A stretch of DNA of 53,463 nt. Source: Calothrix sp. MO_167.B42. GTDB taxonomy: Bacteria > Cyanobacteriota > Cyanobacteriia > Cyanobacteriales > Nostocaceae. The notes beneath the pieces were generated by a model. The model worked only from the letters and a program-made list of their open reading frames with translations. It made no database searches and had not been told where the DNA came from. Numbering within the stretch: the first letter of the stretch is position 1; every line of letters begins with the position of its first letter. Positions 7,368 through 16,317 of this stretch are shown in pieces. The DNA is taken from positions 1 through 53,463 of the forward strand of contig JASJCX010000002.1 in assembly GCA_030065255.1 (NCBI GenBank), in the 5' to 3' direction. A program made the position numbers and the translations under genes.

Positions 7368-9716
7368 ATGAAAAAACAGACAATCGCCTTAATTGGCAAT
7401 CCCAACTGTGGCAAAACCACTCTCTTTAACGATTTAACTGGTGCTAATCAGCGTACTGGAAATTGGCCAGGAGTAACAGTAGATCGCAAAGAAGGTAAAT
7501 ACATCAATGACGGCATTGAAATTACCGTTGTGGACTTGCCAGGGGTGTATTCCTTAGATGCAGAAGATGAAGGCACGGGGCTAGATGAATTGATTGCTCG
7601 GGATTATCTTCTATCTGGGGAAGCGGATTTAATTATTAATATTGTTGATGCTTCTAATTTGGAACGCAACCTATATTTAACCACTCAAATCATGGAAATG
7701 GGCGTTCCCATGGTAATTGCACTGAACATGATTGATGTGGCACGGGAGAGAGAATTAGACATTAACACCGATGTACTTTCCCAAAGATTAGGATGTTTTG
7801 TGATTCCCATCAGTGCTTTTTTAGGAGAAGGAATTGAAATTCTCAGAAGTAGAATTAATGAATTAATTCACAATCCAGACAATCATCCCACAGTAGTGGC
7901 TTACCCAGCAGTAATTGAAGATGGAATTAGCCAACTGCAAACCCTAGTCAGGCAAAAAAGAACCCAGAGAAAGATTTCTAGTCGGTGGATTGCTCTCAAA
8001 CTCCTAGAATATGAAAACCGAGTTGCTCCCGAATTAAAAGGGAAAGAACTAGACCAAATTGTGATTGCAAATCGCCATAAAGTCCACCAACTCCTACACG
8101 AAGACATTGACATTATTGTGGCAGATAGTCGTTATGGCTTTATCCGCAGCTTAATGCAAAACTCAGTCAGACAGACTAGAGATATTAGTAATACCACATC
8201 CGACAAAATCGACCAATTTGTCCTCAATCGGTGGATTGGTATTCCCCTGTTTTTAGTGGTGATGTACTTTATGTTCTTCATCGCTATTAATATTGGTGGT
8301 ATATTTATTGATTTCTTCGATATTTCCGTCGGTACCGTCTTTGTAGAAGCACCGAAAACTTGGTTAGAATCCTTCAATACTCCCGGATGGTTGATTGGAT
8401 TCATCACCTCTATTGGCGGTGGTATTCAAACAGTAGCTACCTTTATTCCCCAAATCGGCTTACTATTTGTTATTCTTTCAATTTTGGAAGACTCCGGTTA
8501 CATGGCAAGGGCAGCCTTTGTCATGGATAAATTGATGCGGGTGGTAGGATTACCTGGTAAATCCTTTGTACCCATGCTCGTGGGTTTTGGTTGTAATGTA
8601 CCTGCCATTATGGCGACTCGCACCTTAGAAAATAGACGCGATCGCTTAATGACGATTATGATGAACCCATTCATGTCCTGTGGAGCGAGGTTGCCTGTAT
8701 ATGCCTTGTTCGCTGCCGCTTTCTTCCCCCGTAACGGGCAAAATCTGGTTTTTGGTCTGTATTTAATCGGTATTGCTGCTGCCATCTTCACCGGGTTAGT
8801 GATGAAAAACACCATCATGCAAGGAGAAGCTTCCCCCTTTGTGATGGAATTACCCCCTTACCACATTCCCAAGCCCAAGGGAGTTGTCATCCGTGCTTGG
8901 GACAGGTTAAAAGGATTTTTACTCAAAGCTGGTAAGGTAATTGTAGTCATGGTAATGATCTTGAGTTTACTCAACTCCGTGGGTACAGATGGTTCCTTTG
9001 GTACACAAGACAGCAAAGAGTCAATTCTATCCGCTACTAGCCAAGCTGTGACCCCAGTATTTTCACCCATGGGAGTGCGTCAAGAAAATTGGCCCGCTAC
9101 CGTAGGAATTTTTACAGGGGTATTTGCCAAAGAAGCAATGGTTGGTTCCCTTGATTCTCTTTATGGTCAGTTAGCCCAAGCAGAGTCAGGAAAAGAAGAG
9201 AAAAAAGAAGCTTTTGATTTTTGGGGTGGTATTTCTTCCGCTTTTGCCAGTATTCCCAAGAATTTCAGCGAACTTGGTAAGCAAGTACTTGACCCCCTGG
9301 GTATCAATATTGGTAATGTACAAGACCAAGCAACTGTAGCTGAAGAACAGGAAGTAGCGGTTGGTACCTTTGGACAAATGGCAAAAAGATTTGATGGCGG
9401 TGCGGGGGCATTTGCCTATCTATTATTTGTGCTGATGTACTTCCCCTGTGTTGCTGCTACCGGTGCAGTTTACCGGGAAACTAATTTAGGCTGGACTCTG
9501 TTGGTTGCCCTGTGGACTACAGGTTTGGGTTATTGGGTAGCTACCATGTTCTATCAAATTGCTACTTTTTCCCAGCATCCAGGCTTCTCCCTAGCTTGGA
9601 TTATTGGTGGAGCCGTGGTTATGGCAGGAACTATCTTCCTCCTCAAGCTATCTCGCAATTCCCGCGAAACTTCTACCATTCGAGAGAGAGAAGAAAGCAG
9701 ACAGCTAACACACTAA
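7368..9716 (+). CDS. feoB: ferrous iron transporter B
   Basis: 782 residues. The N-terminal G domain is clear: G1 GNPNCGKT (10-17), the G2 region RTGNWPGVTVDRKEG, G3 DLPG (56-59) and G4 NMID (120-123). The C-terminal half carries the two Gate/FeoB_C blocks: IPLFLVVMYFMFFIAINIGG, ILSILEDSGYMARAAFVMD, the GFGCNVPAIMATRTL motif with its conserved Cys, and a late MYFPCVAATGAVYRE motif with the second conserved Cys. It sits in the inner membrane and imports Fe(II), with GTP hydrolysis gating or driving it. Gene order feoA-feoA-feoB-ferritin is all on one strand, and the ferritin starts 56 bp after the stop. Confidence 0.96.
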   Translation: MKKQTIALIGNPNCGKTTLFNDLTGANQRTGNWPGVTVDRKEGKYINDGIEITVVDLPGVYSLDAEDEGTGLDELIARDYLLSGEADLIINIVDASNLERNLYLTTQIMEMGVPMVIALNMIDVARERELDINTDVLSQRLGCFVIPISAFLGEGIEILRSRINELIHNPDNHPTVVAYPAVIEDGISQLQTLVRQKRTQRKISSRWIALKLLEYENRVAPELKGKELDQIVIANRHKVHQLLHEDIDIIVADSRYGFIRSLMQNSVRQTRDISNTTSDKIDQFVLNRWIGIPLFLVVMYFMFFIAINIGGIFIDFFDISVGTVFVEAPKTWLESFNTPGWLIGFITSIGGGIQTVATFIPQIGLLFVILSILEDSGYMARAAFVMDKLMRVVGLPGKSFVPMLVGFGCNVPAIMATRTLENRRDRLMTIMMNPFMSCGARLPVYALFAAAFFPRNGQNLVFGLYLIGIAAAIFTGLVMKNTIMQGEASPFVMELPPYHIPKPKGVVIRAWDRLKGFLLKAGKVIVVMVMILSLLNSVGTDGSFGTQDSKESILSATSQAVTPVFSPMGVRQENWPATVGIFTGVFAKEAMVGSLDSLYGQLAQAESGKEEKKEAFDFWGGISSAFASIPKNFSELGKQVLDPLGINIGNVQDQATVAEEQEVAVGTFGQMAKRFDGGAGAFAYLLFVLMYFPCVAATGAVYRETNLGWTLLVALWTTGLGYWVATMFYQIATFSQHPGFSLAWIIGGAVVMAGTIFLLKLSRNSRETSTIREREESRQLTH

Positions 9717-9772
9717 CTCGCCTTGGGAATTTACCATGTAACCAGGAAAAGCATAAAGCATAAAGGATGATT

Positions 9773-10294
9773 ATGTTATCACAACAAACTATCGATCGCC
9801 TCAATCAGCAAATTAACTTAGAGATATATTCTTCCCATCTTTACTTGCAAATGAGTTCTTGGTGTGCTTATAAATCCCTCGATGGCTGTGCGACTTTTCT
9901 CAGTCAACACGCAGATGAAGAAATGACCCATATGCGTCGCCTCCTCAGCTATCTTCAAGAAACGGGTGCTTTTGCAGTTATTAATGGGATGGAAGCACCA
10001 CCAACAGATTTTAATTCTTTGACGGAAATGTTTGAGAAAATATACGAGCATGAGCAACTCGTCACTAGTAAAATCAATGACTTAGTACACTTAGCCAATA
10101 CTGAACCAGACTATGCTACCCTTCAATTCCTCCAATGGTATGTCGCCGAACAACACCAAGAAGAATTTTTGTTCAAAAGCATTCTCGATAAAATTAAACT
10201 GATTGGTACAGAAGGGCAAGGTATATTTTTTATTGATCGCGAAATTGCCAATATGGCTGCTAATCGTACTCAAGAAACAACTGCAATGAATTAA
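9773..10294 (+). CDS. ftnA: bacterial non-heme ferritin
   Basis: 173 residues of the four-helix ferritin type. The ferroxidase-site ligands are visible as NLEIYSSHLYLQM (Glu), QHADEEMTHMRRLL (Glu-Glu and His) and QWYVAEQHQEEFL (Glu, Gln, Glu). It oxidises Fe(II) and stores it as a mineral inside a 24-subunit shell. I chose the ATG at 9773 because the AAAGGA box (9762-9766) is directly adjacent to the alternative ATG at 9767 and properly spaced only for 9773. Being the gene immediately after feoB, it would store the iron that FeoB brings in. Confidence 0.92.
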   Translation: MLSQQTIDRLNQQINLEIYSSHLYLQMSSWCAYKSLDGCATFLSQHADEEMTHMRRLLSYLQETGAFAVINGMEAPPTDFNSLTEMFEKIYEHEQLVTSKINDLVHLANTEPDYATLQFLQWYVAEQHQEEFLFKSILDKIKLIGTEGQGIFFIDREIANMAANRTQETTAMN

Positions 10295-10381
10295 CAAAAT
10301 TCAATAGGGACAAGACACTTCCTTGTCCCCACCACAATCCTCCATAAATGTACCAAGGGCTTCACCAAACAGATAATAACA

Positions 10382-10861
10382 CTAACAGTAGCAACCCCTG
10401 TGAACACCGCGAGCACCATGGTGTTGCCTTCTTCGTTTTCCTCGACAGAAGTTACTATTTCCTGAAGGTGCTGCACAACGTTGAAAAGCACGGAGATGAT
10501 TTTCTTGTGATGCTCGCTGTAAGTTAAAAAAAACACCCTGGACATCGGGATAATCTACGGTTAAAGCTAACAAACGTTGATACATTTCCCCGTTCTCAAT
10601 TTCTGCTTGAACCCCAAGTTGACAAGCTTCTGAAACTGAAGCAGGTGCTTTGACACTATCAGTCCAGTTATCTGCGGGAATGGGAATTTCATATTTGCGA
10701 AATAATGATAGCAATGCTCGAATATGTCGTTCTTCTGACTCCAGAATGTTAACAAATGGTCTAATTTTGCCAAATTTGCTAATTACGACCCTATATGTTG
10801 CACGAGCTTTGTATTCATCATCGAGGGCTTCCCATAGGGCTTTTTTTAAATTTTCTAGCAT
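10382..10861 (-). CDS. ferritin-like domain protein with Cys/His/Arg-rich tail
   Basis: 159 residues. The first 130 form a ferritin-like helical bundle: ALDDEYKARATYRVVISKFG, NILESEERHIRALLSLFRKY, VQAEIENGEMYQRLL and QRASQENHLRAFQRC, with the repeated E..E/ExxH pattern of a di-iron site. It resembles the DUF2202-type proteins of cyanobacteria. The last 25 residues are unusual: NFCRGKRRRQHHG, then ARGVHRGCYC, a basic and Cys/His-rich tail. An ideal GGAGG (10870-10874 on the plus strand as CCTCC) precedes the ATG at 10861. It faces the ferritin tail-to-tail and shares a 45-bp divergent spacer with the FeoC-like gene, so all are probably iron-linked. The physiological role is not established. 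Confidence 0.82.
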   Translation of the reverse strand: MLENLKKALWEALDDEYKARATYRVVISKFGKIRPFVNILESEERHIRALLSLFRKYEIPIPADNWTDSVKAPASVSEACQLGVQAEIENGEMYQRLLALTVDYPDVQGVFFNLQRASQENHLRAFQRCAAPSGNSNFCRGKRRRQHHGARGVHRGCYC

Positions 10862-10906
10862 CAAATATACCTCCCAAACTGATTTTTGATTGTTCAGGCT
10901 TTTAAT

Positions 10907-11179
10907 ATGATCTTAAGAGAATTACAGGAATTTATCCTCAATTATCATCGCGTCTCCTTAAGAGAAATGGAACTGCACTTTCGTATGGATGGAGACGCGC
11001 TCAGGCAAATGCTCAACAAGTTAATCAAAAAGGGGAGGGTGCGGAAGTTACCAGCTTCCCATAAATGTCATGGCTGTACTTCCTGCAATCCTGATACAAA
11101 TGAATTTTATGAATGGGTAGAGCAAAACTATCCAGATTCTTTCCACTTGCCCGAAGATACTGCCAGCTCGATACAATAA
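10907..11179 (+). CDS. FeoC-like winged-helix regulator
   Basis: 90 residues. The N-terminal half is a small winged helix (LRELQEFILNYHRVSLREME, LHFRMDGDALRQMLNKLIKK, GRVRKLP), followed by the cysteine cluster CHGCTSCNPDTNEFYEW. This layout matches the FeoC family, whose cysteines bind iron or a cluster and which affects FeoB stability or expression. I chose the ATG at 10907; a TTG at 10886 is also in frame but would overlap the divergent gene's upstream sites. The neighbourhood with feoA, feoB and ferritin supports the call. Confidence 0.8.
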   Translation: MILRELQEFILNYHRVSLREMELHFRMDGDALRQMLNKLIKKGRVRKLPASHKCHGCTSCNPDTNEFYEWVEQNYPDSFHLPEDTASSIQ

Positions 11180-11263
11180 GTCTTCTTAAGACTTTATTGA
11201 TCCTAAAGTATATCTTTGCTTAACCTATAAATTAAGAGAGAGTAGGAGTAAATCATAATTATT

Positions 11264-11830
11264 ATGACAGCTATAACCTCAACCAATAATCTTAGCCATC
11301 TCTCCCCTGAAGAGCCAACAGCCAAACTTGGCACATTTTTGAGAGAACATCAAGAAATCGAAATGATTCTCCCTGTGGCATTTGGAGTATTTGTGACTAG
11401 CCGATTTCAATTACGAGGAGCCAATGCCTTATTAGTTAACCTATTGGTTGCAAGTATAGCTCGTCAAATCTTTATCCACCTCAAACAAGAAAAATTACCT
11501 GTAGTCACCGAGAGTAATAACCATAACTCAACTGTGCAAGAGACTAGTGTCTCAGATACTAATCCCCAAGAATATGTCATTGCCCATGCTGTTCCCGGAC
11601 GAGTTCGCTTGCGAATGCCTCAGCTAGCAATTGATGCTGATTTTGCTTCTCGTTTACAACAAGCTTTAAATGCAGATGAACATGTCAACAGCGTCCGGGT
11701 TAATCGCACAGCCGCTTCCATTGCAATTAACTATAACAATCAAGGACTATCTGATTGGGAACTAGGGATGCGTTTGATGGGTATTGTTAATAATATTCAA
11801 CAAGAACATCAAGTTTCACAAACCCAGTAA
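11264..11830 (+). CDS. membrane protein with C-terminal HMA_2-like domain
   Basis: 188 residues. A hydrophobic segment near residues 32-70 (MILPVAFGVFVTSRFQLRG then NALLVNLLVASIARQIF) precedes a polar linker of about 35 residues. The C-terminal domain reads HAVPGRVRLRMPQL, ASRLQQALNADEHVNSVRVN, RTAASIAINY. This is the HMA_2-type ferredoxin-like fold found at the N-terminus of some P1B ATPases, and it lacks the usual CxxC. The P1B ATPase at 13455 starts with a clearly related domain (HIPGRARFRIHRL ... SINSVRVNRVAGSIAIDY). It may dock to or regulate that pump; no experimental function is known to me. Confidence 0.75.
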   Translation: MTAITSTNNLSHLSPEEPTAKLGTFLREHQEIEMILPVAFGVFVTSRFQLRGANALLVNLLVASIARQIFIHLKQEKLPVVTESNNHNSTVQETSVSDTNPQEYVIAHAVPGRVRLRMPQLAIDADFASRLQQALNADEHVNSVRVNRTAASIAINYNNQGLSDWELGMRLMGIVNNIQQEHQVSQTQ

Positions 11831-11990
11831 TATCATGTTCGGTTAAAGACTTATGGTTAAGGCTGCAAGGGGGCAGGCTTCGGCCGTGAGCTCAGTCGAA
11901 CGGGGGCAGGGTGCAGGGGGAGAAAGAGTTTTAAGATGTTTGCACCATGATCTGAATAATAAGTAATCTCCCGAACTTGATATAAAACAG

Positions 11991-12170
11991 TTGTTAGTTG
12001 TTAGTTGTTAGTAGGACTTACGCAACTGGCATATTTTTTGGTGTAGGGTGCGTGAGATGCGAAAATATTTGAACGTAGCAATAAGACTTACAAAGTCACG
12101 CACCAACCACCGATTGTGACAATTGCGTAAGTCCTGGTTAGTTGTTAGTTGTTGGTTGTTAGTTGCTAGC
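11991..12170. repeat. TTAGTTG heptamer tandem repeat split by element A
   Basis: Short tandem heptamers (TTAGTTG) run from 11991 to 12012 and resume after the element at 12136-12170. Such short tandemly repeated repetitive sequences are known from filamentous cyanobacteria. The element A copy at 12013-12135 lies inside the run, so it arrived after the repeat existed or the repeat expanded on both sides. Confidence 0.8.
12013..12135. mobile_element. MITE-like element A, copy 2
   Basis: 123 bp between AGGACTTACGCAA and TTGCGTAAGTCCT. It is nearly identical to copy 1 minus the nested insert: same GTAGGGTGCGTG, GAACGTAGCAATAAGACTTA and CACGCACCAACCACCG blocks. It is intact and non-coding. Confidence 0.87.
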
Positions 12171-12309
12171 CTTCTAGTCAACAACCCACCGCTAATTGGA
12201 GTACCAATATAGCGGGAGTCTCCGGGAGGGAAGACAGATGAATGGGCTTAGACAAATATTAGTAAGGGTTCTGCGTGACTCTTTAGGCCATAATCAGTAA
12301 AAATTTTAT

Positions 12310-13293
12310 ATGCACAAAAATATTCTCGAACAATGGCAACATTCTCACGATTTTTTGATAAATGAAGCAAAATCTGAGAAAAAAACACAGATAGTGATGA
12401 TTTTGACTGCAATAACCATGGTAGTCGAAATTATCACTGGTTTTATGTTCGGTTCAATTGCTTTACTAGCTGATGGCTGGCATATGACAACCCATGTAGC
12501 AGCTTTCAGTATCACCCTATTTGCCTATCAATATGCTAGAAAAAACGTTAATAATCCTAAATATACTTTTGGCACAGGTAAAGTTAGTATTTTAGGAGGG
12601 TTTGCTAGTGCGGTTGCTTTAGCAGTGATTGCCTTGGTTATGGCATTAGAATCTGGGATGCGTTTGTTTGAACCTCGCTTAATTCAGTTCAATCAGGCAA
12701 TTGGAGTAGCGGTAATTGGTTTAATTGTAAATTTAATCAGTGCTTGGCTATTACAAGAACATCACGACCATCATAATCATACCCATGAACACAATCATCC
12801 CCATGAACACAATCATCAAGACCATAATCTTCAAGCTGCCTATGTTCACGTTTTAGCGGATGCTTTAACCTCTATCTTGGCAATTATTGCCCTTTGTAGT
12901 GGAAAGTTTTTTGGGCTGATTTGGATGGATGCAGTTATGGGGATTGTGGGAGCGGCAGTAATTACTAAATGGGCTTACGATCTGATCCATGAAACTGGAG
13001 GTATATTGCTTGATGGGGCAACTAATAAGCAGACTCAACTCGCCATAGTGAAAGCTATTGAAGAAGATGCTGATAACCGTGTGACTGATTTACACCTTTG
13101 GCATTTGAATCAAGACTATTTGGCAGCGATGATTTCTCTGGTAACTCATTACCCTCAACCACCGGAATATTACAAAAATCTAATTAAACATATTCCATCT
13201 CTTGTTCATGTTTTGATAGAAGTAAATCCTTGTGAAGGAAAGCCTTGTTTACCAGTCCCATCTATAGAGTCGTCCTCATTAACTCTTCATTAA
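12310..13293 (+). CDS. dmeF: cation diffusion facilitator, DmeF type
   Basis: 327 residues of the CDF family. The N-terminal WQHSHDF motif is characteristic of the Co(II)/Ni(II) exporter DmeF. Six membrane helices are expected. The HxxxD metal sites are in ALLADGWHMTTH (helix 2) and YVHVLADALTS (helix 5). A His-rich loop lies between helices 4 and 5 (HHDHHNHTHEHNH and onward). The C-terminal cytosolic domain contains TDLHLWHLNQD. It exports divalent cations by proton antiport. It sits between the HMA_2 membrane protein and the P1B ATPase in one direction, making a two-exporter metal island next to the iron genes. Metal specificity is inferred from the family only. Confidence 0.88.
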   Translation: MHKNILEQWQHSHDFLINEAKSEKKTQIVMILTAITMVVEIITGFMFGSIALLADGWHMTTHVAAFSITLFAYQYARKNVNNPKYTFGTGKVSILGGFASAVALAVIALVMALESGMRLFEPRLIQFNQAIGVAVIGLIVNLISAWLLQEHHDHHNHTHEHNHPHEHNHQDHNLQAAYVHVLADALTSILAIIALCSGKFFGLIWMDAVMGIVGAAVITKWAYDLIHETGGILLDGATNKQTQLAIVKAIEEDADNRVTDLHLWHLNQDYLAAMISLVTHYPQPPEYYKNLIKHIPSLVHVLIEVNPCEGKPCLPVPSIESSSLTLH

Positions 13294-13324
13294 GTATTAA
13301 TTGTTATAGCAGTAAGCATCTAAA

Positions 13325-13417
13325 TTAGGACATCATGTTTTGTTCGAGGGGTAAGGGGGAAGGCTTCGCCGCTAGAGTCAGCCGAACGGTTAAAGGTGAA
13401 AATGAAAGATGTCCTAA
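13325..13417. mobile_element. small inverted-repeat element F
   Basis: 93 bp bounded by perfect 10-bp inverted repeats TTAGGACATC and GATGTCCTAA. Inside is a GGCTTCGCCGCTAGAGTCAG segment related to the GGCTTCGGCCGTGAGCTCAG hairpin pieces at 11878 and 46948. It is non-coding, a single copy in the window, and lies in the promoter region of the P1B ATPase gene. It may be a MITE or a pair of fortuitous repeats. Confidence 0.5.
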
Positions 13418-13454
13418 CCAAGTCTCGTAGTGCGATACAAAGGAGTATAAGTAT

Positions 13455-15692
13455 TTGGCAAATTCCTTATCCATAGTTGACACACAAAAAATCAATGTTT
13501 ATCACTCCCTACCTTGTTTAGCTCATCATATTCCAGGTAGGGCTAGATTCCGCATCCATCGTTTAAAAGATGACTCGAATTACGCAGCCAATCTCACGCA
13601 GTTTTTACTTGCTCAACCCAGTATCAACTCTGTGAGAGTCAATCGTGTTGCAGGTTCCATCGCCATCGATTATCGCTACACAGGAGATTCACTGACAGAA
13701 ATTGTCTCTAATTTGACAGAATTAATTCAACAGGCAGCAACAAATAAATCAGTTCCCAGCCCACAAACCCAGACTCCGACCCCAGAAACCGGAAATTGGT
13801 CGAGTTTAACATTACCAGTTTTCACCACTATATTTAGTTGGTTGAGTAATCTGAGTGGATTGGTTTGGTTGCGCCCCATTGCTATTGGGGGTTTAGCAAT
13901 CGTCACCTTACCCATAGTCAAAAGAGCCAGTCAAAGTCTGTGGAGCGATCGCAAAATTAATATTGATTGCTTGGATTTACTGGCCGTGGGTTTGAGTTAT
14001 GGGCAAGGAAAATTAGTTACCCCTGCCCTAGTAATTACCCTACACGAACTAGGGGATGTAATACGCGATCGCACAGCTCGTTCTACGGAAACTCAAACAG
14101 CAGATCTCCTCGATGCCATTGGACATTTCGCTTGGGTGATCACGGAAGGAAAACCCGTACAAATTAAAAGCGATGAAGTAAAACCAGGGGAAACCGTAAT
14201 TGTCTATCCTGGGGAGCAAATTCCCGTAGATGGAAAAGTGATTAAAGGTGAAGCTACGGTTGATCAACAGCAGCTGACAGGGGAATCAATGCCCATTGTT
14301 GCCACAGTGGGAACCTTGGTTTATGCTTCCACCCTAGTGCGTTCTGGACAAGTTTATATTTGTGCCGACAGGGTAGGAAAAAATACCCGTGCTGCTGCCA
14401 GTCTTGAATTACTGCAAAACGCGCCAGTACATGATACCCGCATGGCAAATTATGCAGCACAGTTAGCAGATAAGTTAATTTTACCTTCCTTAACTTTAGC
14501 TAGTATTGTCTTAGCCATTACCAAAGAAGCCGCTAGAGCCGCTTCCATCCTAACTTTGGATTTTGTCACAGGCATCCGCGTTTCCATGCCCACAGCATTT
14601 TTAGGAGCATTAAATCACAACACCCGCCACGGTATTTTAGTCCGCAGTGGCAGAACCATCGAACAATTAGCACAAGTCGATACAGTTGTCTTTGATAAAA
14701 CAGGAACCTTAACCCAAGGACAATTAACTGTAGTCGGCATTCAAACTATACCGAGCAGAATGTCAGCTGAACAAGTGTTAAGTGTTGTTGCTGCTGCGGA
14801 AGAAAGGATTGCTCACCCTGTAGCAGAGGCAATTAGCAATTATGCTCAAAGCCAGAACCTAGATATTCCCCGTCGCCAAAAATGGAACTATGAAGTGGGT
14901 TTAGGTATTCGCGCCATCGTCGAATCGCAAGAGGTTTTAGTCGGTAGCGATCGCTTTTTAATTCAAGAAGGAATTAGTTTAGAATGTTTAGAAAATAGAA
15001 CCTTCCCGTTGCGTCATAGCTGCAATTTAGACAACAAATCCATCTCTTCGGAATGGTTATCCTCAATTTATGTCGCTTGTGGTGGAGAATTACAAGGTGT
15101 AATTCAATATGCCGATCCCCTACGTATGGAAAGTCCCGCTTTAATTCAATCTCTCCAAGCCTCAGGCAGAGAAATTCATTTATTAACGGGGGATAATCAG
15201 CATAGAGCTAAAATAGTGGCAGAGGAATTAAATATTCCCCTCCATCAAGTCCATGCCCAAGCCTTCCCCGAGCAGAAAGCAGCTATAGTCAGGGACTTGA
15301 AATTAGCTGGTAAAACTGTTGCCTTTGTTGGTGATGGCTTAAATGATTCGGTTGCCTTAGCCTATGCAGATGTTTCAGTATCCTTTGCCAATGGCTCGGA
15401 TATTGCCAGGGAAATAGCTGATGTGGTGCTAATGAATAACGATTTAACCAGCTTGATGGAAGCTCTGAATATTTCCCAGGAAACCAAGAAATTAATCGAG
15501 CAAAATACCCTGCTGGTGGTTGTTCCCAATTTAATGGCTTTGGGTTTAGCATCGACAATCGGATTAAATCCCCTCATGGCGACGGTAGTCCATAACGGTT
15601 CCGCAATCGCTGCTGGGCTTAATAGTTTACGTCCTCTGGTAAAACATCAGCTGGAAGAACAAAATTACTGGCTTTCCAGTAACCATAAGTAA
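13455..15692 (+). CDS. P1B-type heavy-metal ATPase with HMA_2 domain and no CPx motif
   Basis: 745 residues. An HMA_2-like domain (about 25-80) is followed by a linker and the ATPase core: A-domain TGES (275-278), phosphorylation site DKTGT (Asp414), an HP motif in ERIAHPVAEAI, and hinge GDGLNDS (from 626). The last helices carry VVHNGSAIAAGLNSLRPL, as in P1B pumps. The helix that normally bears CPC, CPH or SPC instead reads TGIRVSMPTA (372-381), with no cysteine, so the metal specificity cannot be assigned by motif. I use the TTG at 13455 because AAAGGAG lies at 13439-13445. DUF5132-type and CDF neighbours suggest export of a divalent metal. Confidence 0.87.
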   Translation: MANSLSIVDTQKINVYHSLPCLAHHIPGRARFRIHRLKDDSNYAANLTQFLLAQPSINSVRVNRVAGSIAIDYRYTGDSLTEIVSNLTELIQQAATNKSVPSPQTQTPTPETGNWSSLTLPVFTTIFSWLSNLSGLVWLRPIAIGGLAIVTLPIVKRASQSLWSDRKINIDCLDLLAVGLSYGQGKLVTPALVITLHELGDVIRDRTARSTETQTADLLDAIGHFAWVITEGKPVQIKSDEVKPGETVIVYPGEQIPVDGKVIKGEATVDQQQLTGESMPIVATVGTLVYASTLVRSGQVYICADRVGKNTRAAASLELLQNAPVHDTRMANYAAQLADKLILPSLTLASIVLAITKEAARAASILTLDFVTGIRVSMPTAFLGALNHNTRHGILVRSGRTIEQLAQVDTVVFDKTGTLTQGQLTVVGIQTIPSRMSAEQVLSVVAAAEERIAHPVAEAISNYAQSQNLDIPRRQKWNYEVGLGIRAIVESQEVLVGSDRFLIQEGISLECLENRTFPLRHSCNLDNKSISSEWLSSIYVACGGELQGVIQYADPLRMESPALIQSLQASGREIHLLTGDNQHRAKIVAEELNIPLHQVHAQAFPEQKAAIVRDLKLAGKTVAFVGDGLNDSVALAYADVSVSFANGSDIAREIADVVLMNNDLTSLMEALNISQETKKLIEQNTLLVVVPNLMALGLASTIGLNPLMATVVHNGSAIAAGLNSLRPLVKHQLEEQNYWLSSNHK

Positions 15693-15723
15693 AAATCAAT
15701 CCATTTTTGGAGAAACTGATAAT

Positions 15724-16059
15724 ATGTCACAAATGCAACCTGTCAAAGATTCCATCGTCAACCAAGTTAAAAATGCTTACAGAAATCACCCCATGCAAAC
15801 TCTAGCAGTTGGGGTGGGAGTAGCAATTTTAGCTCCCGTAGTATTCCCTCTGGTTAAACCTTTAGCCAAAGCAGCGATTAAAGGTGGTGTTAGTCTCTAT
15901 GAAAAAACCAAAGGAGCGATCGCTGAAACTGGAGAAGTAATCGGTGATATTGTTGCCGAAGCTAAAGCCGAAGCAATAGCCGAAGAAGCGAAAAAAGTCA
16001 GTGTCGCAGCAGGTTTAATGGCTACATCTAATACTGTTAAGGATACTCAAGATAATTAA
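15724..16059 (+). CDS. DUF5132-type small membrane protein
   Basis: 111 residues. A short polar N-terminus is followed by one membrane segment (TLAVGVGVAILAPVVFPLV, about 26-44), then KPLAKAAIKGGVSLYEK and a Glu/Ala/Lys-rich amphipathic helix (IVAEAKAEAIAEEAKKVSVA). This matches the DUF5132 pattern I know beside P-type ATPases. It starts 31 bp after the P1B ATPase stop and is surely co-transcribed with it. The layout of one membrane helix plus a Glu/Ala segment recalls mycobacterial PacL (DUF1490) partners of Ctp pumps; similarity of sequence is not claimed. A related gene lies at 17577-17879 on the other strand. Confidence 0.78.
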   Translation: MSQMQPVKDSIVNQVKNAYRNHPMQTLAVGVGVAILAPVVFPLVKPLAKAAIKGGVSLYEKTKGAIAETGEVIGDIVAEAKAEAIAEEAKKVSVAAGLMATSNTVKDTQDN

Positions 16060-16207
16060 TGAGTTGACAGTTGTTAGTTGTTAGTTGACAGTTGGTAGCT
16101 AGTTATTTTATAAGAAACACGCGGTATGCGTAAAACCCAGTGTATGCACGACCTGGGATATAAGCGACACGAGTGACTTTAGTCACCGTATTAATTTAAC
16201 TTTATCT

Positions 16208-16239
16208 TTCTTAACTTTCGTTAGGATGAAAGTTAAGAA
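16208..16239. repeat. perfect hairpin at the probable left end of the TnpB element
   Basis: TTCTTAACTTTC and GAAAGTTAAGAA are perfect 12-bp arms around an 8-base loop. A TATAAT box lies just downstream at 16245-16250, then GTAGGAGGTGAGCAG. IS200/IS605 elements have subterminal hairpins, so this may mark the left end of the element carrying the TnpB gene. It could alternatively be an operator for the TnpB promoter. Confidence 0.6.
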
Positions 16240-16317
16240 TGTTGTATAATATTGTAGGAGGTGAGCAGTCCGTTGGGCGGGTTCCCCGACTTGAAGGAAC
16301 TGCGAACCCGGGGGGTG

